NCBI GenBank assembly: GCA_008921705.1
Contig: VFFE01007486.1
Location: 3,415,792-3,479,791 of the forward strand
Direction: 5' to 3'
Source of the DNA: Burhinus oedicnemus
Taxonomy: Eukaryota; Chordata; Aves; Charadriiformes; Burhinidae
Length of the DNA stretch: 64,000 nucleotides
Shown here: piece after piece, positions 38,241 through 52,082 of the stretch
How positions within the stretch are numbered: position 1 is the stretch's first letter
How the letters are laid out: every line of letters begins with the position of its first letter
Notes under the pieces: generated by a model
What the model was told of the DNA's origin: nothing
Seen by the model: the letters and a program-made list of their open reading frames with translations, nothing else
Database searches by the model: none
Program-made: the position numbers and the translations under genes

Positions 38241-41200
38241 AGGAATTATCTCTAACAGCAGATGAAGGTGGCATTTCTTTTTCATGTAGTCGTGAGGAAA
38301 GTTATACAAATTATAACCTAGCACAGCAATGGCCACTTTCCCTGGTGTGGCTTTCCCCAGGTTCCTGTCAGTGGGTGGAGACCTGATGAGCTATTCGCAT
38401 CTGGGGAAGAACAGAACTACATCTTGCTACTGGAGTTAATTATTGTTTAATACATTATCATTACCATTGTACAAAATCAATGAATATTTTCTTCCATCAC
38501 CCAATATAAACTGTAAAAGAAGCAGCATGCAATCCCAAATGAGAATGAATGATGCCATGTCGATAGGCAGGGAAGGAAAGAAAATTGGTGCTACACCCAA
38601 ATTGTTGGATGGTTGTCATCTGGCCCTTAGTTTTCACTCTAGCTCTTTAGGTCTCCACTAAGTCAGCTCACAGTCAGACCTGCAGTTGCTAAAATCAGTA
38701 GGCTCCAAGTGGTTGAGATTTTTGTATCCTAATACTAATTCTAAAGGAAAAAGAAGATTTGTCTTTTTTTAGCATTGGTCCAATATATGAATTCTACTGA
38801 TAGAAGAAAGAAAATGAGAGGCTGAGGGAAGTGGCCTGCAGAAAAGAAGGCTTTGGGGGACTTAATAGTAGTCCTGCAGCACCAATGAAGCACCAGTTTT
38901 CAAGAAGCTGGAGCCAGGCTTTTTGCAGCAGTCCCACTTTATCTTGTTTTCTGGGTTTTCCAAAAGGAAGAAAGATTAATGATGTTATCCTTCTTTTCCA
39001 CATCTTCCCTCCCTCCACCTCTTAATTAATACATAAAATGTAATGTTTCACACATCATCACAACCATATTGGTATGGAGACCAATGATCCTACTTATCCT
39101 TAATTCTTTTCTATTTCAAATTCATTTTTGGCACTAATCAAATCCCCTTCTATGATACCCAAAGGTAGATCCAATTTCTCTTTAAGAATACATAATGCGG
39201 AGACGTTCAAAATGATGTTGTTCACTTCTGCAGCTTTCAGTGATTTCCACAGCCGAAAACATTTTGATTAACAACAGGAGAAAAAATGCATGCCAAAAAC
39301 CCCTGTAGTCATTTCAAGGAGGGATATCAATGAAAACAACCATTTTACACAATCCTCAATATCAGTGAAATGGGAAAGATTTGACAAATATTTAGTGAAT
39401 AAAAAAGATTAGATAGACCTTTAATTAAAAGTGGGTAATTTTTTTGCACACAGCTTTATAAGACCTGGATCTAAAGTAAAGAGGAAGAAAAATACAGATT
39501 ATTTTAAAATATGTCCGTATGATGAGTCACGTAAACTCCATTCTCTTTCAGTCAATGCTGACCGTAGCTAGGAGAACAGGTGAAAGTTTCCCCTCGGCAT
39601 GTACTTAAATTTAAACAAAACCTTCAGTTGCTTGCCACCTCTTACAAGATTAGATACCTTCAGTGAGGAACTGAACTACAATTTAGCTAGCTAGAAACTT
39701 AGAAGATAGCAAAAGTCACATTTACTGTGCCATGGATTACCACATTATGATGAACCCCACAAAGCCAAGCATGTGGCAAGAAACCCCTCACCCACGGCAT
39801 GGTCCCTGCTGACCCCTGTGTAGAAACTGCTGCTTCCCAGAGCAGCTGTAACCAGCAGCGCTTCAGAGGCAGGTACTCTGTGCTGCGTTTGCATACCAGC
39901 ACTAGAAAAGGCATCATCTCATGGGTCTACTTCTCTCCAGCCAGTATTAATAGAAACCCCAGGACGACTGAGGAAAGAAAAATGGTTTGGAAGGTAAACC
40001 TTCCAGTCATTCCTTTTCTATGCATTTTAATCCTCCCTACAAAGACAAAACAGAGAAGAATACCTAGTTCTTAAATAACTGTTAGTTTTTCTTATTCACA
40101 AAACAGCTACTGTTGGATTACTTACTACCTTCCTGCCTTGTTCTAATTGATCTGTTCTGTTGATGTTTCTGAAATGTTTGGATAAATCTCTTCGCACGCA
40201 GGGCTTTTTCGAAGGGTCTCATTCCCTACTGGATTCTACACTTGCATTGGATGAACAACCACTGAGACAGAGCACCACTTAAATTTTGTTACTGGGAGGG
40301 ACAATTATTGGATTTTTTTAATAAAAGTTGGCTAGAAACCTCTATTTTGGGACTCAGAGTGGATGCCTTTATTAAAATTACGAAGTCACCCTAGAATCCA
40401 GTCCACCTCACCTGAAAACAGAAACCTGCCTACACAGATTAGTTACCATTGCCACAACAGTAGATATGACCCATACATGACACCCCTGTTTAGTCTGTTG
40501 TGGTGTAGTCCCTCTTGTTACTCTTCTGATCCAAGTTGCTTTGTGTTTTTTGTTTTAGTGTTATTCAATAAGAGTTGCAAGATAGGTTATTTGCCAAAAG
40601 CCTCTGCTGCCTTCTTATTAAGAATATAATTCTTATAGGAACAAATTCTTTCCTCAGTTACATTAGTGTAAGCGTAGAGCTGCGTGGGTTTAATGAGAAC
40701 AGGATTAGATCCAAGGAATTTATCTGGAAGACTGTACTATATACCACACACAAAGAAACGTGTATACAGGGAGATGTACAAATTTTTAGTTTGGTTTTTT
40801 TAATAAGACATTTTTCTTACATTGTAGCCTTGGCTACAGTGAATGTTAGCAGTTTGTATTCTCAGGATGATCATATATGTAAATCAAAAGACTAGCTGTA
40901 AGGAGATCTGAGTTCAAGTGGTGAATTAGACTTGATTCACTACAGAACTTCAAAAAATTTTCTTAACTTTCTTCTTCTGCACATTTTTATTGAGAAGCAC
41001 CTACCTGTGCATGTACGTGACACAGACCAGTTCTCAGCATTTAGAAAGTAGGAGTTCCACTACCGTTTAGAATAATAGGAAAATCAGACTATGTTAACCT
41101 TTGCTTCCAGAGGTTGTGTGTCAGGAGGAGAAGTGGAACAACTCAGAAGCACCTCTTCAGCCTCACCACTATCTAGTCCTCTTTGGTCATTTTGCAACGA

Positions 41201-43459
41201 AATATATTGGGGTACCCAGGTAATTCCAGGATAGGCAATCATACAGCATGTCACACAGCCAGTGTCAAACAGAAAATAATGCTACCGTGACACACTCTGT
41301 AGCCTATATAGCTGCAATCGAGCAGCTTAATTAGGAAATGTCACTAGGCACTCAGCATTTGATCCTTCCGTGGTGCAAGATGTGCTTTTTCTGTGCTTTG
41401 TTCAGTATTATCTCTGTTTTTCAGCCCTCTTCTTAAATTACTGTATGCGGTCAGCAAACTATTTAGTGAGTGGGCTAACTTATAATCAAGTAATACATGG
41501 TATATGCTCCCATGGCTTACAAGCCAAAAATTGGAGCAACCTTCTACAAAACCTGCCTCCAGAATCTGTCCACAAGCCAAAACCTCCTGCTTGATCTGCT
41601 GCCATACCAGTTGAAAACACAAAACTGCTCCCACACGAAAAATCCACAATAAGATCTGCAAAACTTAAGATGCAGAATGGTCTAGGGAAACGTGGGAAGA
41701 ATCAAGACAAGCCAAAGTATTACATATGCTACCCAGAACAAACAACAGGCCAGATCATATCCCTTCTTAGCAAGAATCTGGGGGACTGTGAATTATACAC
41801 GGATACCCTTCTGAATCTGTAAAATATTTAAGATATCACGTGATTAGGAAAGCGGAGTTTAGCCAGGTCAAAAGAAATGGTCCTCTCAACCCATACATGC
41901 CGTAAGTTATTTCTTGGCATCCTCGTAAGCATTGGATACCAATGGAAAGGTTAGAAAAAGCCGGTGTTCCCCAAGACTCAGTCTCTTCCAGGAGGACTAG
42001 CTCCCTTGGAAACTAAGCTGCATGGATGAAACTTCATGCAACGTAGTTATATCAATGTAGACAAGAGTAAGAGTTAATTACATTAGGACAGTCCTAACCC
42101 ACGGCCTGTGAGCTTTTCATACAGTTGCCGGGAATTGAATTGTCTCTTTCTACACATGCTATGGAAAGCCACAAAGGAATAAACTTTATTAGGTAAGGAT
42201 TCAGAAATTAATTCACAGTGACTCAGTCTGTGACTTCACTCATAGTTTTAATAGAAAATGAATGTGCATTCCTTCATGGGGAGATATTGAGAAGATACAT
42301 GATCCAAAGCAATTTTAGCATACAAATGTTGGATTTGGACACTTCCACAAGGACAAATAGGAAAAATTCAAAAGATGAAGAAACACACGGAATGAAGTTT
42401 CAGGGACGTGTAACCTCTGAAAACAATGGAATACTTGGCAAATCTTTCAGTACACAGCAGGTCTCACACAAATTCTGGTATACCTACTTGCCCAACCAAC
42501 CTGTTTCTCACACTTTCCTGAAGCCAGTTGTTCAAGTTCTCTAGTTGCTTGGAGCAGCTCTGCAGCCGGATAAAGTTTTGTTCGCCTGCGCTCTGGGTGA
42601 TCTCTGTAGCAAAGATCTGAGTCTCCAGGTCATAAGGAACCATGATGGTGGCAGCTGTTACACTGCCACTTGTCTCTTTTGTGTGTGTATTGGGCTTGAT
42701 TCAGGTACCCTGTTTTCCAGTTGTTCTGGCTTTCATAACAGATTCTTTAGGTGTAAGAATCTGAAAACAGCTTTGATTTGTCCAAAAAAAAAAAATGGTG
42801 CCATGGCAGTTTCAAGGATAACTAAATCATAGCATAAAACCCTGTTTGTGATCCCAGTCCCAAGCCCTGTCAAGCATTTCCCACCAATATTTGGCTTGTT
42901 TTTTCACTATATTTTCTTCCGTGAGGGTTCCTACTGGTTATAGCAAGTTTTATCCACCTTACACCCTCACAACCTCTTGACTGAGTGACACAGTATATGT
43001 TAGCTTCTGCAGCTCATTGATGTAGCAATTTTTGCAGCACTTAGCTCTTTCTGCACCTTTTTTTTACTACAAAGAGGAGCATATGGCTCATTAATTGCAC
43101 AACTATAAATCATCCTGTTGGTGAAAATAGATTTATATATTAAAATAAAAACCTACCACAAATTTCTGTGTAAAGGAGAAGATTCTCAGCAGCTGGTGCA
43201 AAGTGACTTCTACAGAACTATGCCACTTTACACAAGCTGCAGACTTGACTGAAGCTTCTCCAAATATGGCCTATTACAGAACTGGCAACTTTTAGTTCTG
43301 AGCGTTTGCCAACCTGTAGAATATAAGTTGGTGTTACCGAATACTGATGTCAAACTCTGGTATAAATGTGTGAAACGCATTAACTGTGATCAAATTAATA
43401 CTCTACTTCTTAGCTTGATGATAAAGAGAACTGAGACTAAATTAAATAAATTCTCTTTG

Positions 43460-43518
43460 AAAAAAAAAAAAAGTTACTTCAGAGAACCTACCTTTTTTTT
43501 TTTTTTTTTTTTTTTTTT
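43460..43518. repeat. A13 - 20 nt - T26 homopolymer pair
   Basis: Thirteen A (43460-43472) are followed 20 bases later by 26 T (43493-43518). The two runs are complementary and could fold back. Length of the T run is uncertain in any assembly. Confidence 0.9.
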
Positions 43519-46500
43519 CTCCTCAATTCTGTCCCCCCTCCTCCCCTTCCCCAAAAGCATCTCAGGCACTGAAGTGTCAGCTAATGCAATCTGAGAACAT
43601 ATTCATCTTTGAGGATCTTAAAAGGAAACTGCTGGAATGAAATGGAAAAAAAGCGAAGATAATTCTCCTTTTGTTTTTTTGGTGAGCGAGTGGGGGAGAG
43701 AGTTCTTATTCTCCTGTATTCTGGGCTGTCTCTACAAAAGATTGATGTCTGGTGTCACCATTAGGAAGTGCAAACTGTTCAGCTTCATTGCAATCTATGT
43801 CCTCATCCTCTTGCTCTGCAGGATACCACATATTTTGGCAGGCAATATTCAGATGGGAAGCACTTTAATGGCAAGAATGAATGCCAGTGAAACCTTTTCC
43901 CACAATGTTCAAAACTCTGAATGTGCATACGTTAAAGCAACATAAAGCTGCAGGATATTAGGAAGAAAACAATACCTGATATTAACTCAGCCACATTAAT
44001 CTTACTTTTTGCTCTCAGAACAATACATTCAAAGAATGCTAGGGAAATACACACACAGACACACAAACAAAAAAAGAAAAAAAATAAAAGATGAACTGGA
44101 ATGAATTAAAGTCCTCCAACTCAAAGGCATAAACATACTTCTTCAAAGGAAATATCCGAGGCCCCTCCATGTAACTTTTACCTTGTAGGTCGAATTCCTG
44201 CATTCATTTATTTGGTTCTTCATTTTTTCAAGGCAGATACAGTAAAAATTAGCACTGATAAGTCAATGGACTTATTCTAGTGTAAAAGAGGAATTGGCTC
44301 TACACAGTTTTCTCTTGCAGAGTGTTTTAGATGATTTATTAAGCCAAGTTCCTGAATGATGGATGTGTGGAAATGCAGACTAGATTTGCAAAAGAATCTA
44401 TTGACATTTACTGAGATATCAGGAAAGCCTGGGGGACATAAAGACATACCACCCCTCTTAAATAAACTTTTTAAATATTCTAGAAAAAAACATTTACATC
44501 CAATTTCTATCCTACTCCTTCACAGATTTGCAAACCATAGAAAAACCATAGACACTTTAAGCAACGCACATGAGTTTTGTACTCTCTACGGACTGATCCA
44601 GAACTTACTGAATTCAGTTGAAAAATATCCATTAACTTTAAAAGATTTTGAAACAAGTTTATTATATATTATACAATTCAAAAGAAAGGACAGTTAACCC
44701 TTTGATGTCAAGTTCAGATATTTAGTGAAATTAGCCACCCATATTTGTTTATATAATTGTTTTGCAAGTGTCAAGATATTTCTCTGAGAAATAAAAAGAA
44801 CCAATGTATTAACAGATACTGTGTGCTTATTTAACATTGATAGATCCATTGTATTTATTAGTCATACTGCTTATTTACAGCACATGTGATGCATGCAAAA
44901 AGAAGCCTGCACTTCCACAGATTTCATCTGGACCAGTGTTGTCAGTACTTACATTATGTTCCCATTCCTAAAAGCACATAGCTAACCATAGATCTTCTGT
45001 GCCCATCAGGTAGCTACCTATCGCTGCATCTGTCATACAACAGATTGGCCCTGGACACTATTAAGCATGCTAAAACTTTAGTAGCCTTTTCCATTTATCA
45101 CTCTAACAAGGAGGACATGGAAACCATGTAGGCAGATAGACTAGATAAAGAGATCAGAACACAAGCAACTGTCAAAGCACACAGCCACAATTTAAAGTTG
45201 AAAAAGAAAGGGGACACATAAGCTTGCCTCTGTATCCCAACAAGCTGGGCTTCATCTGGTAGAGCCCACTCTTAAGTGTGTCAGCTAGGATGATCTAGAG
45301 GATGCCTCTAGCACCCGAATGCTCTCTTCAAAGTTTTCTCTCCCACCACTCCCTGCCCCATCCCTTCAGCAGGGAACAAAGACATGTGCCTCAATTAGGT
45401 CTACACAATTAGGTCCTTCCATTGGAACCATCCCTGGGGACACAGGTACCAGCAGTATGATCAAACACATTTAGCAAAAAGGCCTTTAAGAAAGCCTTTT
45501 ACTCGAGTGTCCATTGCTACTGATGCAATCTCTTGAACTTTGACCAGCAGTCAGAGGAGCTACTTTACATTCTGTTTCTGCTTTCCCCAAAATATTAAGA
45601 AGCAATTACTAGCTGAAGACTGTTGAAGCCATAGACACTGGAGTTTTAGGTGCACACTCTATTTTACTGCTTTGGTAGTGACGTTTGCAGAGCCAAAGCT
45701 GCTCCAGCACTGCCAGCAAACTCTGAAACGGATTACAGGTCTGGGAGTGCAAAATGAGGGTTGGCAACAGCAGCAGCTAACAGATGAAGCTGGAGGTGTG
45801 GGGGAGCAGGAATACCAACAGGCTCCTGTGATGCTAATTCAGACTGATTTGTCAAAGAACAGCTATAGCACTTGACCTGTAAAGGCACTCCTCCTACATG
45901 CTCACTGGGTTTTGCAGCCACATGTCTCTTGACTGATGTTGCATTTTCTGACTTTAAAGGCCTACAGCTAGTGGCTGGATAATTAGTAGCAGAGCTAACA
46001 GAAAGAAAAGGATTTCAGAGACAGAAAATACCAAGTACAGAAAAGAATGTTTTTTAACTGATTTTAACTGATACATCTTAGTATATCCCACTGTAAATTA
46101 ATTAATTTTTATCCTTTATCTGTTTGTTCTAAACTATAAAGTAAGTTAATATTGAAAGCTCAATGCGGGGTGCATCTGTTGTACTTTGTACTTTCCAAAC
46201 ACACAAAAATAAGCATTAAAGCTATGAAGTGCAAGATACTAGAGTGCAGACTTACCTCAACCATTAAAATTGTATATGGGAAACAGATCTGTCTAAGAAA
46301 AATAGGCTCCTCTATTTTATAAAGTGTCATTATTATCTGGCAAGGGTAGGGTATTTTATTTTCAATATAAAAATAGGAGGTTTTTGCTGCTTTGAGATCT
46401 CTGGTTAAAATCCATTGCTAGACAAAAGAACCAACCCAAAATGAGAGCGTGCTGTTGGCCTCTTTAGGCAGATTGTGCCAAACATAACTCTAGTCTACCA

Positions 46501-48030
46501 AAAAAATTCTGTTCCTCCACAGCCAATCTCCTCCCACAGTTAGCAGGGGAGGAGAGGGAAACAGAAAATCTTTCTCTTTATCTGCAAAGTGTTGATTTTT
46601 TTATGGAAAACATACTTGTAAGTACAAAGTTTTACAGTGTGTTAAGACATATCAAACACTAAGCATTTATGTTTAATTTCATAGGAGATTTTACATGCGC
46701 GCCAGTACCCATTATCTCTATACCCCGCATGAGAGCTCTCAAAGCTTCTAAGTTAAATGACTACCTTGTATTCGTCCCAGCACTAACTTACATTCTTTGG
46801 TAGAAGGCCCCGGCAATGGATGAAGTCTTTTTTTTCAGCTGCTCAGCCAAGAGGCACCCAGCACCAGCTGAACAATGACCAGAGGGAGGCACAGCACAAC
46901 GGTGCCAGTCCAGGCCAAGAATATCCTTTGCTAAAACCTCAGAGGAATTGCTAGGAGCTTACACTAGGGAATCAAGACCTCAATAATCAAAGTAGTATAA
47001 TTTACAGCACCTGGTGCCAGTATCACAAAAATCTGGGACAATGGCTATAGCACAGGAACTTTCTTTATTTCACCTCCAGGGAGGGGGAAGAAGGGAAAAA
47101 GGGAAAAAAAGCCCAACCAACAACAACAAAAAAACCCCCACCCCAACTGTATGAACACAAGTGAACTTAATTTATATTCAGTTGCTGAAACACATCAGGA
47201 CAGTAAATTCACATGTGTTTATAAAGAACTTGAAGGATATGAAGGTTGACGTTATTTTGCAGAAACAGATCAAACCATTGTTTAAGTGATTGTTTAAATC
47301 ATTTTAACCCTATTTAAATAACATTCCCAATTATTTAACCGCTGCCATAGAGAAGCAGCATTTCTGCTAAAATAAATGGGAACTGAGAGACACAGGCAGA
47401 ACAGTAATTTCTCTGTTCCTTAGTTTATAGAATGAAAACGTTGCTTCACAGGGCTGTTGTTTAGTTCCCTCTGCTACTGGCAAAAAGAACTGTAGTTTAA
47501 AAGTACTAAATACTCTCCTTATTCCCCCCCAAATTAAAAGAAAGATAATACTGCCTTGATAAAAACTGGAGAAAAGAATAACAAATGTCTTAGCAGGATG
47601 TCAGTACAGATTATAAAGAGTACAGGTGTCTGTTGTTAAATCTAAAAGCAAAATAAACATCTGCATTTTGTAACTGGTCAAGGCAATCATATCACCACAT
47701 AGATGTTCACCTAATTTTATCGCACCACTCCTCCAATCATCCACATATTTTCTCTGAAACTAGATTACAAACCCTTAGATCAGGAGCATTTCTTTCTGTC
47801 TATTTGTTGAGTACCCAGAACCTACCAGTTCTAACCTCTTCTGAGACTTTGGGATCTCCCGTGCCATAAGACCACATAAGGTCTGAATAATCAAAGTTAT
47901 AAGGAAAGATTTATAAAGGTGTACAAGAGACAGATACATTTGTTTCTGGAATAGGATAGGACTGGTGAAGTACAGTTCAGTGGAAAAGCAGGTGGTTGAG
48001 ATTATAATGAACCAATCAAACAAACTCAGG

Positions 48031-48080
48031 CAAGCTGGACCAGATGGCCTTTTTTCTGTTACTAATATTACTTATGTTCC
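48031..48080 (+). repeat. Ancient CR1/L3-type LINE 3' tail relic
   Basis: AGCTGGACCAGATGGCCTTT followed by TACTTATGTTCCT resembles the plus-strand form of the tail seen in reverse at 1234-1345. Degenerate; assignment from memory. Confidence 0.45.
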
Positions 48081-50420
48081 TATTCAGCTGTAAGAAGTTA
48101 CAAATAGTTTACCTGTTCAGATTTTTCTGACTCAAATTACATAAGATCAATGCTCTCACTTCACCATCACATTAAAAGTTATCATGACACTGTCTGTAGT
48201 TGTATTTAATAATTTACAATGCTGCCTACCCAGAGGAGAAACTGGTAGGTGTAACAGAAGAAGTTTTGCCTTTTACAACACAAATTATGCAGCAAACCAT
48301 ATAAAAAGGGAAAGGGGGGAAAACCCAAACAAAACTTAATCTAGAGGATTAAGTGCTACTAGATACAAACAAAATCTAAAGTTAAACCATATTTCCTGTA
48401 TCAAAACATGAAATTTTGAAGGAAAACTAATGGGCATGACTAACCTGTAGTCACACGGATTGCGTGACACGTTAATCTACAACTGCACCAACCACATCTA
48501 AATCTCTCCTTTGTCTAACATGGGTCACAGTTCAGAGGCTATAAATCTAAATTCAGGAAGGCATTTCACAGGTGCAAGAAAAAAAAAATTACATCTCTAA
48601 GCTTGCATTAATTTATTTCAAAACTATACAAGCAATTTTCACATATAAGATAAAGTTTATTTTAAAATTCAAACTAATGTGATAATGGCTTTTACATGAC
48701 AGCAGATCTAAATTACTGTTAGCAAAGCAAACTTATTACCAGTTGTGAGCTATACTTGATGCTGTAAAAATTCCAACAATCCAGTGAAAAAGTTAACAAA
48801 CAGTACAGGAGTGACAAACTTTACAGGATTATAACTGGATGTAAGAGCAATCCACTCAGCACCTATCTTTACTTTCCAAAATAGCATTCTCCACTATAAT
48901 TTAATATCATACATTATATTATTTAAGACAGAGTAAACTGTGCCTATCATATACGTTATAAAAGTTTAGAAATTATTCTGCTTTTATGTCTATTTACATT
49001 TTAAATGTCATCTTGGTGGATTACAGTCTGAGTTTTGATTCAGCTCTTCAAGCATTCCAGGTGCAGGAGCATGAAGCCACATGAAGAACTGCTAAATTCC
49101 AGTTCACATCTATCAAGAGCCTTAGAGGAAACGAAACAATGTGTAAACAATCTATACCTATTCTTCATACATGTTTATTAAAGCACACATAGAACATGGT
49201 ACTTCCTTCAGGTACTAATATTCATAGTTATGGATTGCTGCTCCATTTACTCGTAATTATTCCAGAGGAATACTGGAGGAAGAGTTTGAAACTAAAAATA
49301 TGCTATGGCTCCCAGTATAGATCATATTTCAGTAACAGCTTTCACAACATGCTTCACACATTTTCTTGATGTTCATTCTGCAGACATGCAAGCATTTTCA
49401 TTGACATGTGGTACGGGTTTTTGGCCCATTTGTTTACCATTTATAGTGACAGTACACAGCACATTTTCTTTAAACATACTGGGCTGGCCTGGCAATGGAA
49501 TAACAGGTGGAGTGAGCATAGCCAAAGCTGATGGAAAGAAGGAGACTTTCCAAGGAGCACAGAAAAAAACGTTGCATGGGGATTATTCAAATCAAGATGT
49601 CACTATAAATTTCTTGGAGTTGCACCCCATCCTGGAATGACACGATGGGCAGGCAATGCATGGGTTTTCACATCTTTTTCCAGCCTGACACATTTCAAAG
49701 CTTTTGGGTATCTGTATTCAGAGAGTTTTCCTGATCTAGTTTGTTAATGTATCTACTGTTGTGTTAAGGCAAAGCTTTAGAGATTGGAAGACTTCACTAT
49801 ATTCCAGCATTCTCGTATTTCAAGGAAAATCAGATGAGCAGTTGTATCTCAAGGGTCTTGTCAATCTGGGACCTGTTACATATGGAGATGTGATTATTTC
49901 TGTGTTCACTCCTTTTGTTCAATCAGAATCACACAGATTTAAAAATGCTTCTTTTATTTTGCATTATGTACAGTCTCAATAACCTTTGTATAAGTAACCG
50001 ATGAACTGAAACAAGTTAATATTTATCCATGTATTACATGAGTTAATGCCAGCCTCATTACTTCAGCATAACAAAATAATTGCATTAATGCAAGAAATTC
50101 AGCTGAAATAGCTTATTATGCAGAAAAATATACTGAGAGGTAGTTTTGGGGAGTTTCTCTTGAAGGCCACAGCCATAATCCATACGTGATCATCTGACTA
50201 AATATTATGTTAGCGTATTGTATATACAGATGTTCATTTATGCAGATTTGATTCTGCCTTTCCATATTTTAATGAAGATATTTATTCTGGACTACTTACT
50301 CTCCCTCTGCTTTAATGCAGCAGAGAAGAGCAGAGTGCTCATACCTAATCCGTCTGAATATCAGAAGGACACTTATAAAGAGAAAAGAATAAAGGGCAAA
50401 ACCAATATACTCTATGCCAG

Positions 50421-50460
50421 CCACCACAGTATTTTCTATGCCACCACAGTATTTTCTATG
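50421..50460 (+). repeat. Perfect 20-bp tandem duplication
   Basis: CCACCACAGTATTTTCTATG occurs twice head to tail (50421-50440 and 50441-50460) with no mismatch. Confidence 0.97.
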
Positions 50461-52082
50461 ACTCTTCTAGCATATTTTCAAAGGTATCAATATCTTCCTT
50501 GACTCTTAGATCAACAGATGAACCTGCCCAAAATGAGAAGTACACAGCAAGCACATTTCTCAGTGAATTCTCAAAAGCGCTAAATAAATAGCATGGTCAC
50601 AACTTTCTGGTCACACTTAATTCAAGTATCTTCTCTTCCAGTAGGAAATCAAGTGAACAGATAGAATCAGATTCATACCTCACGGTTCCATGAGCCCAAC
50701 CAGGGACAGAGATCTGTTTAAAAAAACCTGTGAGTGGATTGCTGTGAGCATTGGCATTTTTTAAGTGTTTAAAGATTTTTGGACAGTCTGTTTTTATCAA
50801 AATTGTGTAGAAGCTTTCATTTTAATCCAGTTTAAGGATAAAAATAAATAATTCTTTCTACAATTTTGTTATTAAAAAAATATAAAAAAACTCAGAAAGG
50901 TGATTTGCTTTCATTATTATGTTCAGTATTTCTGCATGTTGCCTTACATTTCTTAAGTAGTAACATATATATCTTGAGATAGTTTAAGTATTCCTCTCAT
51001 ACTCTGTTTTATCAAACTAGAGTAGACAAAAATGGCATACAAACTAAGCTCAGGAACAAAGTCCCACTGACAGACAGTTTTTAAGATAGGTCTTAAACCT
51101 GCAAGGTGCTGAGGCTTCACTACCACATACGTACAGTAGGCTGTGTCAGTCTTTTCTTGAGCTGCAGCGCTAGACTAGAGCAACAGGATATAATAAAACC
51201 TGTAAAACAATGGGACTCTCTAGACCATTAATACACTTTCTTGAATTTAGACTCTATAAGAATTTCACACCTATGGATGTTAGGAGCTTACATATAAATT
51301 GTCAACCTCAACCCAAGGAGTGTGCAGTTTATGACCTCATGCACCATGAAATCTACAGGTGGGGTGGTTTTCTTGCAGCTTAGAGAGTGAACCACAAATG
51401 ACAAACATTTGCCTTAAATTCTCAGATAAATCAAGACAATCACCAACCATAAAGATCTAGAAGACTTTTTCTAGTCACTTTCAGAAACATACTACATTAT
51501 TTTTTTATTTCTGGGTAGAAAGATTTTGCTGATGGCACAGTACTTAAAAAAATGTTTTTCTTCATAAATTTTTGTTGTATGTCAAAATGTTGGAGGAAGT
51601 CTTGACAAGAAAAGTTAATCTACTGAATAATCTCCAGTCGTACCAGAAAAGATCAATGAGATGATTATTGAGAAATACAGCTACTCTGCCATGAAATTTC
51701 CAGCTTCCCCCCCCAATCATTTATCCCAGATCTATACAAGTTAATTCTTTCAGAGTGACATTTAATGTTGTGATCTCTGGGTGTCAACAAGGTCTCTGGA
51801 ATGGCCAACGTACAGCTCCAGGGCCTGTGAGAGCAACTTACCAGCTCCAGCTCATACATTGCTGCCAATTTTCCCAGATATAGTTTTGTCCTCCCTCAAC
51901 AACATCCTCACGGGAAACTCTGGTTTAGAATTAGGCCAGTTGCAATGATGTGATGCTTATGGCAGTGAGAGCATGGTCAAAAAATACCACCTTATATTCA
52001 TGGCCATCCTCTACTGACTAGTAAAGGTCTTGACAAAGGACAAAAACACTTCTCTGCCCCTCAGAGAATTCACTTTGTCAAT

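Noticed and set aside
44356..44697. 113-codon plus-strand open frame
   Set aside because: No recognisable motif and no splice or promoter context; chance frame in intron.
50679..50713. 35-base micro-exon-like segment on the minus strand (after TTTTTTTAAACAG, before GTATGA)
   Set aside because: Too short to judge, does not match AGMO, and such acceptor/donor pairs arise by chance in 29 kb of intron.
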